The notes beneath the pieces are model-generated. The model searched no databases and was not told the origin of the DNA. It saw nothing but the letters and a program-made list of their open reading frames with translations. From Planktotalea arctica (GTDB lineage Bacteria > Pseudomonadota > Alphaproteobacteria > Rhodobacterales > Rhodobacteraceae), in the NCBI RefSeq assembly GCF_002105285.1, contig NZ_MUHR01000005.1, positions 186,001 to 250,000 on the forward strand: a stretch of 64,000 nucleotides of DNA, given 5' to 3'. Positions 1-10,921 of the stretch are shown piece by piece. The position numbers and the translations under genes are program-made. Every line of letters starts with the position of its first letter. Positions within the stretch are counted from its first letter, which is position 1.

Positions 1-207
1 TTGATCAACTTTCAGGTGCTCAATCTGGGCCAGCCGCTTGTCGCGCAAATCTGGCAGGGGCTGAACCGCATTCTTGAGCCGCTTTATTCGAAAATTCGCA
101 GTATTTTGCCGAATATGGCTGGAATTGACCTTGCGCCATTGATCGCGCTGGTTGCTGTTTACGCGCTGCGTATCATTCTGGCGAACAACATCCAATCTTT
201 CTACTAA
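1..207 (+). CDS. YggT family membrane protein, C-terminal part
   Basis: This is the last 68 codons of a reading frame that is open at the left window edge. The sequence resembles the C-terminal half of YggT proteins (usually about 95 residues with two membrane-helix pairs). It has an amphipathic stretch with LEPLYSKIRSILPNMAGIDL followed by a hydrophobic helix (LAPLIALVAVYALRIILA). YggT proteins are small inner-membrane proteins of poorly defined function, linked to osmotic protection and membrane or division processes. The first codon is TTG and is probably internal rather than the start, since about 30 N-terminal residues of the family are missing. The call rests on sequence resemblance only. 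Confidence 0.7.
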   Translation: MINFQVLNLGQPLVAQIWQGLNRILEPLYSKIRSILPNMAGIDLAPLIALVAVYALRIILANNIQSFY

Positions 208-283
208 CGCTTCATCTTGTGCCAGTTGTTAACCTATGGGACATATCCTGTAAGAGCAGCCTAATGCCACTACAGGATATCCC

Positions 284-2326
284 ATGGATCGCGCCGTATC
301 GCTGTTAAGCGACGTTTTCGGATTTGATGAATTTCGCCCTGGTCAGCGCGAGATCGTGGATGCCGTCGCGAATGGTGAAAACGTGCTTGCGATCATGCCG
401 ACGGGTGGTGGTAAATCGCTTTGCTATCAGCTTCCCGCACTTATGGATGAAGGACTGACAGTCGTTATTTCGCCGCTGATCGCCTTGATGCGGGATCAGG
501 TGACGGCGCTGAAAGCGAGCGGCGTCAATGCGGGCGCGCTTACCTCCGGCAATACCGAGGAAGAAACCAGTGAGGTGTTCGAGGCGATTGATGCGGGCAC
601 ATTGCGTCTGCTTTACATGGCCCCAGAAAGACTTGCCTCTGGCGGTGCGCTTAACATGCTGCGCCGCGCTGGCGTGTCGCGGATCGCCGTGGACGAAGCG
701 CACTGCGTTAGCCAATGGGGTCATGACTTTCGCCCTGATTACCTGCGCATTGGTGATCTGCGCCGTGCGCTGAACGTGCCTGTTGCGGCCTTTACGGCGA
801 CTGCCGATGCAGAAACGCGCGAAGAGATCGCGACACGGCTGTTCGATGGAGCGACACCGCAAACTTTTCTGCATGGTTTTGATCGTCCGAACATCCATCT
901 TGCCTTCGCCTCCAAAGATGGACCGCGCCAGCAAATTCTGGCCTTCGCTGCAGCGCGAAAGGGTCAATCTGGCATCGTTTATTGCGGCACGCGCGCCAAG
1001 ACCGAAGGGCTTTCCGGCGCGCTGGCTCAGGCCGGGCATAGCGCCTGTTATTACCATGGCGGCATGGATCCGGATCATCGCCGCGAGGTCGAAGCGCGCT
1101 TTCAACGCGAGGACGGTTTGATCGTTGTGGCCACCGTTGCCTTTGGCATGGGCGTTGATAAACCTGACATCCGCTGGGTCGCGCATGCCGATTTGCCCAA
1201 GTCGATCGAGGCTTATTATCAGGAAATTGGTCGCGGTGGACGTGACGGCGCGCCCGCTGAAACGCTCACGCTTTATGGGCCTGATGACATCCGTTTGCGC
1301 CGCTCTCAAATTGACGAAGGGCTTGCCCCGCCCGAACGCCGCGCGGCGGATCATGCGCGTTTGAACGCTTTGCTCGGGCTGGCCGAAGCGCTGGATTGTC
1401 GCCGTGCCAGCCTGCTCGCTTATTTCGGTGAGACCAATGTGAAATGCGGCAATTGCGATTTGTGCGATACGCCCGCAGAAGTGTTCGACGGCACCACGGC
1501 GGTGCGCAAAGCGCTTTCGGCGATACTGCGCACAGATGAATATTTCGGCGCGGGGCATTTAATCGACATTCTGATGGGGGTCGAAACCGACAAAGTCAAA
1601 GCGCGCGGCCATGATGGTTTGCCCACATTCGGCGTCGGCACGGAATATGGTAAACGCGAATGGCAGGCGGTGTTCCGTCAGATGATGGGGCATGATCTGG
1701 TGCGCCCCGATCCCGAACGCCATGGCGCATTGCGTATGAACGATGAAGCCCTGCCGATTTTGCGCGGTGAGGCGTCTATCCGCTTGCGCCGTGACACCAT
1801 TCGCAAGGCCTCGAAATTCTCGCCTGCCGTTAAGACGCTGGTGAGTGAGGAAGACGCGCCGCTGCTTTCCGCGCTCAAAGCCAAACGCCGTGCGTTGGCC
1901 GAAGCGGCGCGCGTGCCGGCCTATATCGTGTTCAATGACAAGACCCTGATCGAAATGGCGCAGGTCCGGCCAACCACGCTGGACGGTATGGCAGGCATCG
2001 GCGGCGTCGGCGCGAAAAAGCTGGAAACCTACGGCGATGCGTTTCTTGAGGTGATCACGGGCGCGGTTGAGGCGGTTCACCCCGCGCGTCGCAAACTGGC
2101 GGGGCGCGAGAGTGGCACGCTTTATGATCGCTTGCTGGAAGTGCAGGCCGATTTGGCGCGTGGCAGCGAGGGCCATGACAAACCGCTGAGTTGCTCTGCA
2201 TCTCTATTGGCTAAAATCGCAGCGCAAAAACCGCAGAACGAGGGCGCGTTGGAGCGGATTTTGGGCGAAAGGCGTAGTGAACGATTTGGCGCGGCTTTTC
2301 TGGACGTGCTGCGTGAAGCGGGCTAG
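284..2326 (+). CDS. recQ: ATP-dependent DNA helicase RecQ
   Basis: The 680-residue product is a full RecQ, a 3'-5' superfamily-2 helicase acting in recombination and replication-fork repair. Visible motifs are Walker A (PTGGGKS, Lys44), the DEAH box at 137-140 followed by the RecQ aromatic loop CVSQWGHDFRPDY, and helicase motif VI (QEIGRGGRDG). Near residues 375-395 lie the RQC zinc cysteines (CRRASLLAYF, then CGNCDLC). A C-terminal HRDC domain follows, with a helix-hairpin-like MAGIGGVGAKKLETYG. The length fits the family. The ATG is preceded by CAGGA. The next gene, yaaA, starts 30 bp downstream and may be cotranscribed. Confidence 0.97.
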   Translation: MDRAVSLLSDVFGFDEFRPGQREIVDAVANGENVLAIMPTGGGKSLCYQLPALMDEGLTVVISPLIALMRDQVTALKASGVNAGALTSGNTEEETSEVFEAIDAGTLRLLYMAPERLASGGALNMLRRAGVSRIAVDEAHCVSQWGHDFRPDYLRIGDLRRALNVPVAAFTATADAETREEIATRLFDGATPQTFLHGFDRPNIHLAFASKDGPRQQILAFAAARKGQSGIVYCGTRAKTEGLSGALAQAGHSACYYHGGMDPDHRREVEARFQREDGLIVVATVAFGMGVDKPDIRWVAHADLPKSIEAYYQEIGRGGRDGAPAETLTLYGPDDIRLRRSQIDEGLAPPERRAADHARLNALLGLAEALDCRRASLLAYFGETNVKCGNCDLCDTPAEVFDGTTAVRKALSAILRTDEYFGAGHLIDILMGVETDKVKARGHDGLPTFGVGTEYGKREWQAVFRQMMGHDLVRPDPERHGALRMNDEALPILRGEASIRLRRDTIRKASKFSPAVKTLVSEEDAPLLSALKAKRRALAEAARVPAYIVFNDKTLIEMAQVRPTTLDGMAGIGGVGAKKLETYGDAFLEVITGAVEAVHPARRKLAGRESGTLYDRLLEVQADLARGSEGHDKPLSCSASLLAKIAAQKPQNEGALERILGERRSERFGAAFLDVLREAG

Positions 2327-2356
2327 ATCAATTGTCAGATTTATGAGGGGGCTGAT

Positions 2357-3114
2357 ATGCTTGTAGTGATTTCACCTGCCAAACGGCTAGACTGGGACGT
2401 GCGCGATGTAGAAATGACAGCGCCTGATTTGCAAGAAGACGCTGTGCGCTTGGTGAAAACGGCCAAGAACCTGACCCTTGGCGATTTGCAAAAATTGATG
2501 CACCTCAGCCCTGATTTGGCGCGTCTCAATCACGACCGTTTCCAGACTTTCGAGGCAGACCCAAGCGCAGATGCAGTGCGCCCCGCCGCATTGGCCTTTG
2601 CTGGCGACACGTATCAAGGCCTTGAAGCGGCGACGTTGGATAGCGATGAATTGCACTGGGCGCAGGATCATTTGCGCATTTTATCAGGGCTTTACGGACT
2701 TTTGCGACCGCTTGATGCGATCCAACCCTACCGTTTGGAAATGGGGTCCCGTTTGAAAACCCGTCGCGGCGCGTCGCTCTATGACTATTGGCGTGACGAT
2801 CTGTCCAAGATGCTGAACGCGCAGGGAGAGGTAATCGGCAGCGATATACTGGTGAACTGCGCCAGTCAGGAATATTTCGGGGCGGTTGCGCCCAAGGCGC
2901 TCAAGCTGCGGGTGATCACGCCGGTGTTCATGGAGTTGAAGGACGGCAAGGCCAAGATCGTCAGCTTTTTTGCCAAAAAAGCACGCGGCGCGATGGCGCG
3001 GTATGTGATCCAGAACCGCTTGAATGAAGCGGAAGCGATCAAAGGTTTCGACACTGGCGGCTATGCCTATCAGCCGGAGTTGAGCGAGGGGGACCGTTGG
3101 GTCTTTCTGCGTGA

Positions 3115-3127
<13 letters not shown>
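2357..3127 (+). CDS. yaaA: Peroxide stress protein YaaA (DUF328/UPF0246)
   Basis: The 256-residue protein starts with the family-typical MLVVISPAKRLDW and carries the conserved GLYGLLRPLDAIQPYRLEMG segment and a C-terminal FFAKKARGAMARY region. YaaA of Escherichia coli limits intracellular free iron during peroxide stress and binds DNA; that role is known for the family and inferred here. The start has a good upstream GAGGGGG ribosome binding site. The stop codon lies inside the 3' end of the convergent histidine kinase gene (13 bp overlap), so transcription of the two genes collides at the ends. Confidence 0.95.
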
Positions 3128-5340
<2,213 letters not shown>

Positions 5341-5482
5341 GCTGCAATCACTAGAATCAGGGTTAGGTTCAATTGCGACAATCTGCCGAGGAGGTGAAGA
5401 TAGCTTTAACCAGCCACCAGAAAACTTGCCAAAACAGCGCGCAGCGTGTCACCCTGCACATATTGATTTCAAGGAGCGTTCA

Positions 5483-8400
5483 ATGCGCCGTGTTTTTTCA
5501 GCCACTCTTTTCGCCCTGTCACTCGCCGCCCCTTTGCTTGGCCAAAGCGCCGCGTCAATCCCGGAGCAGCGCTTGGTTTATTCCAAGGACATCGACTTTT
5601 TCGGCGCTGATCTGACGAACCTTTTCGACACGACGCTCGACGCGTGCGAGCGCGCCTGCCTGAGCAATGCGCAGTGCACCGCATTTACCTTTAACGAGCG
5701 CTCCAATGCGTGTTTTCCTAAAAGTGGCGTGAGCGAAAAACAGCCCTACGAGGGGGCGCTTTCCGCCGAAGTTTACCGTGCGAGCGCGGGCGTTCTCAGC
5801 ACTGCACCCGCGCGCCTGCGCGAGCTCGGCTTTTTGTCCGAGAGCGATCATTCGGCGGTTCTGGCGCAGGCCGAAGGGCTTGGTAAATTGCACCCCGGCG
5901 GGCAGTGGAGCGTTCAGGTTCTGCTAGACGCCGTGCGTGATCGGCGCAACGAGAATAACCTGCTGAGCGCGATGCACTGGCAAGGTGCGGCAACGGCGCA
6001 AAGCGACGCGAGCGATATGTGGGCGGAATATGCGCGTCTCGCGCTTGAGGTGACGGGCACGAACAGTTCGGAAAACCGCAAATATCGCCAGCGCGCGTTG
6101 AACGCGGCGAGCAATGCGTATCTGCGCGCCGTGACCCCGGCCGCGCAGGTGAGCGTGCTACAAATCATGGCCGACGCGATGGAGCAGATTGGGCGCGGGC
6201 GCGACATGGTCCCCGCGCTGCGATTGGCGCAAGATATTCAGCCCCGAGACGATATTGCAGCCGCCCTCGATAAGGCGATCGGCAAATACGGATTCCGGAT
6301 AACGGAGCATCGCGTTGACAAGGATGCCGCCGCCCCACGCATCTGCGCAGAATTTTCTGAACCTTTGGTTAAGGTCGGTGTCGATTACGCGCCTTTCGTT
6401 AAACTGCCCAGCCAGAGCCTTGTGGTGCAAGCTGAAGGAAGCCAATTGTGCATCGACGGCGTTGAACATGGTGCGCGCTATCAAGTGACCTTCCGCGCTG
6501 GCCTGCCTGCGGCAAGCGGTGAAAGTTTGTTTAAGGATGTTCCCCTGACGCTTTATGTGGGTGATCGCGCCGCTGCCGCGCGCTTCCCGGGTCGTGCTTA
6601 TGTGCTGCCTAAGGCTGCCGATGCTGCGATTCCGCTCGAAACGGTTAACCTTGATAAGGTCGATTTGCTGTTGCGCCGCGTCAGTGATCGCAATGTGCTG
6701 CGTACTATGCAGGAGGACATGTTCGGTCGCCCGCTTAGCCAGTATGAGGACGAAATGTTCAAGCGCGACATTGGAGAGGATGTCTGGAGCGGCACAGGTG
6801 TAGTCGAGAACACGCTGAACAGTGACATGACAACGCGCTTGCCAATGGGTGACTTGGTTAAGGACCTGCCTGCGGGTCTTTACGCGTTAACCGCGCGTGT
6901 GCCGGGTGTTAGCATTTACGATGATGCAGGTGCGACGCAGTGGTTTATCCTCTCTGATCTGGGCCTTAGCACGCTTATGGGGGTTGATGGGGTGCATGCC
7001 TTTGTGCGCGGTCTGTCCGATGCGCGCGCCAAGGAGGGGATCGAGGTAACTTTGCTGTCCCGCTCTAACCGTGTTTTGGGCGTTGAGCTGACCGATTCTG
7101 ACGGCTATGCGCGCTTTGCTGCGGGCCTTTCGCGCGGTACAGGCGGCGCCGCCCCTGCGCTGGTTTTGGCCAAGCAAGGCGAGGACGATCTGGCGTTTAT
7201 GTCTTTGACAGAGCCTGCTTTTGATCTATCCGATCGCGGTGTTGAAGGGCGCGAACCCGCTGGTCCGATTGACTTATTCCTGACCACAGATCGCGGCGCG
7301 TATCGCGCAGGCGAGACAATTTACGCAACAGCCCTTGCGCGTGATAGCACGGCAAAAGCGCTGGGCAATCTGCCGATCACGGCGATCCTGACGCGCCCTG
7401 ATGGTGTCGAATATACGCGTGTTCTGTCAGCGGATGACAGCGCGGGGGGGCATGTTTTCACGCTACCTTTGGGCAATACAGTGCCGCGCGGCACATGGAC
7501 GCTGGACATGAAGGCCGATCCAGATGCGCCTGCACTTGCCTCTCAAAAGCTGCTGGTCGAGGATTTTCTGCCAGAGCGTATCGATTTTGAACTGACCCTC
7601 CCGAACACGCCGATCCGTCAAGGTGACACGCCGCCGTTAACCATTTCTGCGCGCTATTTGTTTGGCGCGCCCGGGGCTGATTTGCCGATTGAAGGGTCCG
7701 TGCGGTTAAGTGCGATCCGCGAGCTTGATGGCTTCAAGAGCTATCGTTTTGGCCGCTATGATGAGCCGGTGAACCCGCGCACGCGCTTTCTGTCTGAAAC
7801 GGGTCGCACCGACGCAAGCGGGACGGCGGTTGTTGGTTTGGAAATGCCTGAGATGAGCGCGTCTGGCGTGCCCCTGGAACTGCGCGCAACGATCCGTGTT
7901 TCCGAAGGCAGTGGTCGCCCTGTCGAGCGCCAAATCACCCAAGCGCTTGCGCCGAATGGTCCGATGATCGGGATCAAACCGATGTTCGACGATGTGGTCC
8001 CCGAAGGGACCGAAGCGCAACTGCAAGTGATCGCAATTGGCGCTGATCTAAGCCCCGAACCAATGCAGGTGCGCTGGACCGTTAACCGTGTTGAGACACG
8101 TTATCAGTGGTATCAAATCTACGGCAACTGGGACTGGGAGCCTGTCACGACGCGCAAACGTGTTAAGAGCGAAGTTGCCACGCTTGGCGATGGACCGTTA
8201 ACCATCAACGCGCCCGTTGAATGGGGCCGCTACGAGGTGATTGTGGAGCGTGTCGGCGGTGAATACCTAGCCGCGTCTAGTGATTTTTATGCAGGTTGGT
8301 ATGCGCCTGCGGATGTGTCCTCCACGCCCGACACTTTGGAGCTTTCGCTTGACCAAGAGGGATACAAAAGCGGCGATACGGCGCAGCTTCGCCTTGTGCC

Positions 8401-10918
8401 GCGCTTTGCGGGAACTGCGCTGGTTACAGTGATGTCCAACCGTGTGATCCATATGGAAACGGTGCAGGTGACGGAGGGTGAAAACCTGATCCCGCTTAGC
8501 GTGACCGATGAATGGGGTGCGGGCGCTTACGTGACTGCGAACGTGATCCGCCCGATGGACGTTGCAGCCGGCCAAAACCCTGCGCGCGCACTTGGACTGT
8601 CCTACGCAAAGATTGATCCGGGGATGCGTCAGCTCGCTGTTTCTATTGACGCGCCCGAGGCGTCGCAGCCGCGTGGAGCGTTGGATGTAGCCGTAAATGT
8701 AAGCGGTATTTCCGCGGGCGAAACAGCTTACGTGACTATTGCCGCCGTTGATCTGGGCATCCTTAATCTGACGGCTTTTGACAGCCCTGATCCGTCCGAT
8801 CATTACTTTGGCCAACGCCGCCTTGGTATGGAAATGCGCGATGTTTATGGCCGCCTGATCGACGGGATGAACGGCGCAATGGGGCAGGTACGCTCTGGCG
8901 GCGATGCGGCCTCGCGTCTACGTTTGCAAAGCCCGCCCCCCACGCAAGAGCTGGTTGCCTATTTCTCTGGCCCCGTCACTGTGGGCGCAGATGGAAAAGC
9001 CAACGTTTCCTTTAATATACCTGCCTTCAATGGCACGGTTCGCCTGATGGCCGTGGCATGGTCTGACACAGGCGTTGGTCAAGCCGAAGCTGATGTTTTG
9101 GTGCGCGATCCTGTGGTTGTCACAGCCTCCTTGCCCCGCTTTTTAGCGCCCGGCGATCAATCAACAGCGCTCTTGGAAATAGTGCATGCGAGCGGTCCGA
9201 GTGGTCGCATGGGGCTTGATGTGTCCGCCTTGGGTGTTGTGCTGGATGCGTCCCTGATCCCGTCTGGTCTGACGCTTGGGGATCTGGAAAAACAGACTCT
9301 AACAATACCGATCAGCGCTGCGGTCGTGGGTGATCACACTATGCGCATCGCGTTGACCACGCCTGATGGACAGCAGCTAGTGCAGACCCTTGTTTTGCCC
9401 GTGCGCGCCAACGATCCCGAGGTCAGCGAGGTACGCCAAGTCAGCATTGCGGCGGGCGAGGTTTTCACGCTGGATGATGCCGTTTTTGCAGGTTTCAAAG
9501 GCGGTACAGGCTCTGCTGTTCTCGCCGCTGGCCCACTTGCCAAGCTAAATGCGCCGGGCCTATTGCAAGCGCTTGATCGCTATCCCTACGGCTGCACAGA
9601 GCAGATTACATCACGCGCGCTACCGCTTTTGTATTTCGATGAAGTGGCTCAAGTGATGGGTCTGAATGAGCGGCAAACGGTGCAGAAGCGTGTCGATGAA
9701 GCCATCGCGCAAGTCCTAACACGGCAATCCTCGAATGGCGCGTTTGGTCTCTGGCGTCCTGCGTCTGGTGAGTTCTGGCTCGATGCCTACGTCAGTGATT
9801 TTCTGTCGCGCGCCAAGGCGCAGGGCTATGAGGTTCCAGCCCTCGCCTTCCGCATTGCGATGGATAATTTGCGCAACCGCATTAACTACGTTGCCGACTT
9901 CGATGAGGGCGGGGAAGACGTTGCTTATTCCTTGATGGTTCTCGCGCGCGAGGGGGCGGCGTCTATGGGCGATTTGCGCTATTATGCAGATGTGAAGGCC
10001 GATGCGTTTACCACGCCGCTCGGCGCTGCGCAGCTGGGTACGGCGCTGGCGTCCTACGGTGATCAAACGCGCGCGGATGCGATGTTCGCTCGGGCCGCGC
10101 GCCTGATGATCCCGCGCATGGGGGAAGAGGCGCGTGTATGGCGCTCTGATTTCGGCACGAACCTGCGCGATGCGGCGGGTGTTCTGACGCTCGCGGTCGA
10201 GGCGGGTAGCAGTACGGTTAACACCGCCGCTTTGTCCGATCGAATCGCGAATGCGGGGCGCGCAATGTCTACCCAAGAAGCATCGTGGGCGCTGCTCGCG
10301 GCACATGCTTTGGCGGAGAATCCGAATGATAACGGATTTACGGTTAATGGCGAGGTGAACACTGGCCCGATGATCCGCCGATTTGAGGCTCGCGGTGCGC
10401 CTTTGCAGATCACCAACACCTCAAGCACTGCGATGGATGTCACGCTTAGCACCTTTGGCATCCCGGAAATTGCACCGGATGCGGGGGGTTATGGCTACAG
10501 CATCACGCGCGAATATTTCACGATGGACGGCGCGCCGGTGAATGACATGACTTTGCGCACAGGGGATCGTCTCGTCACCGTGTTGACCGTGACCCCGTTC
10601 GAGGATGGTGCATCGCGGCTTATGGTGAATGACCCGCTGCCTGCGGGGCTGGAGATTGATAATCCAAACCTGATCCGTGGCGGCGATATTCGTACGCTGG
10701 ACTGGTTGAAACCTGCGCGCGCGGAGCATTCCGAATTCCGTTCTGACCGCTTTCTGGCGGCGGTGGATTCGCGCGGGAGCGATCCTTTCCGCCTCGCTTA
10801 TATCGTGCGAGCCGTATCGCAGGGAACGTATCATCATCCCGCCGCCTCGGTCGAGGACATGTATCGCCCGCAGTATCGCGCGCGCTCGAGCACGGGCCAG
10901 ATGATTGTGACCGAGTAA
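5483..10918 (+). CDS. Alpha-2-macroglobulin family protein with N-terminal PAN/Apple domain
   Basis: The frame is open from 5168, but I start it at the ATG at 5483. This one has an AAGGAG site and encodes a signal peptide (RRVFSATLFALSLAAPLLGQSAAS). The upstream extension would run into the divergent kinase gene. The product is 1811 residues. A cysteine-bearing PAN/Apple-like domain lies at about 35-95. Macroglobulin-like beta domains follow. The thioester motif YGCTEQ has Cys1371, and the C-terminal third is the helical thioester barrel plus receptor-like domain. Such bacterial macroglobulins trap proteases in the periplasm. There is no lipobox, so unlike E. coli YfhM it would be soluble. 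It sits 3 bp from pbpC, the classic partner. Confidence 0.95.
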   Translation: MRRVFSATLFALSLAAPLLGQSAASIPEQRLVYSKDIDFFGADLTNLFDTTLDACERACLSNAQCTAFTFNERSNACFPKSGVSEKQPYEGALSAEVYRASAGVLSTAPARLRELGFLSESDHSAVLAQAEGLGKLHPGGQWSVQVLLDAVRDRRNENNLLSAMHWQGAATAQSDASDMWAEYARLALEVTGTNSSENRKYRQRALNAASNAYLRAVTPAAQVSVLQIMADAMEQIGRGRDMVPALRLAQDIQPRDDIAAALDKAIGKYGFRITEHRVDKDAAAPRICAEFSEPLVKVGVDYAPFVKLPSQSLVVQAEGSQLCIDGVEHGARYQVTFRAGLPAASGESLFKDVPLTLYVGDRAAAARFPGRAYVLPKAADAAIPLETVNLDKVDLLLRRVSDRNVLRTMQEDMFGRPLSQYEDEMFKRDIGEDVWSGTGVVENTLNSDMTTRLPMGDLVKDLPAGLYALTARVPGVSIYDDAGATQWFILSDLGLSTLMGVDGVHAFVRGLSDARAKEGIEVTLLSRSNRVLGVELTDSDGYARFAAGLSRGTGGAAPALVLAKQGEDDLAFMSLTEPAFDLSDRGVEGREPAGPIDLFLTTDRGAYRAGETIYATALARDSTAKALGNLPITAILTRPDGVEYTRVLSADDSAGGHVFTLPLGNTVPRGTWTLDMKADPDAPALASQKLLVEDFLPERIDFELTLPNTPIRQGDTPPLTISARYLFGAPGADLPIEGSVRLSAIRELDGFKSYRFGRYDEPVNPRTRFLSETGRTDASGTAVVGLEMPEMSASGVPLELRATIRVSEGSGRPVERQITQALAPNGPMIGIKPMFDDVVPEGTEAQLQVIAIGADLSPEPMQVRWTVNRVETRYQWYQIYGNWDWEPVTTRKRVKSEVATLGDGPLTINAPVEWGRYEVIVERVGGEYLAASSDFYAGWYAPADVSSTPDTLELSLDQEGYKSGDTAQLRLVPRFAGTALVTVMSNRVIHMETVQVTEGENLIPLSVTDEWGAGAYVTANVIRPMDVAAGQNPARALGLSYAKIDPGMRQLAVSIDAPEASQPRGALDVAVNVSGISAGETAYVTIAAVDLGILNLTAFDSPDPSDHYFGQRRLGMEMRDVYGRLIDGMNGAMGQVRSGGDAASRLRLQSPPPTQELVAYFSGPVTVGADGKANVSFNIPAFNGTVRLMAVAWSDTGVGQAEADVLVRDPVVVTASLPRFLAPGDQSTALLEIVHASGPSGRMGLDVSALGVVLDASLIPSGLTLGDLEKQTLTIPISAAVVGDHTMRIALTTPDGQQLVQTLVLPVRANDPEVSEVRQVSIAAGEVFTLDDAVFAGFKGGTGSAVLAAGPLAKLNAPGLLQALDRYPYGCTEQITSRALPLLYFDEVAQVMGLNERQTVQKRVDEAIAQVLTRQSSNGAFGLWRPASGEFWLDAYVSDFLSRAKAQGYEVPALAFRIAMDNLRNRINYVADFDEGGEDVAYSLMVLAREGAASMGDLRYYADVKADAFTTPLGAAQLGTALASYGDQTRADAMFARAARLMIPRMGEEARVWRSDFGTNLRDAAGVLTLAVEAGSSTVNTAALSDRIANAGRAMSTQEASWALLAAHALAENPNDNGFTVNGEVNTGPMIRRFEARGAPLQITNTSSTAMDVTLSTFGIPEIAPDAGGYGYSITREYFTMDGAPVNDMTLRTGDRLVTVLTVTPFEDGASRLMVNDPLPAGLEIDNPNLIRGGDIRTLDWLKPARAEHSEFRSDRFLAAVDSRGSDPFRLAYIVRAVSQGTYHHPAASVEDMYRPQYRARSSTGQMIVTE

Positions 10919-10921
10919 ACA

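Noticed and set aside
305-1558. A 417-codon open frame on the strand opposite recQ
   Set aside because: It mirrors recQ codons, lacks a ribosome site and any protein-family likeness, and high-GC genes commonly create such antisense frames.
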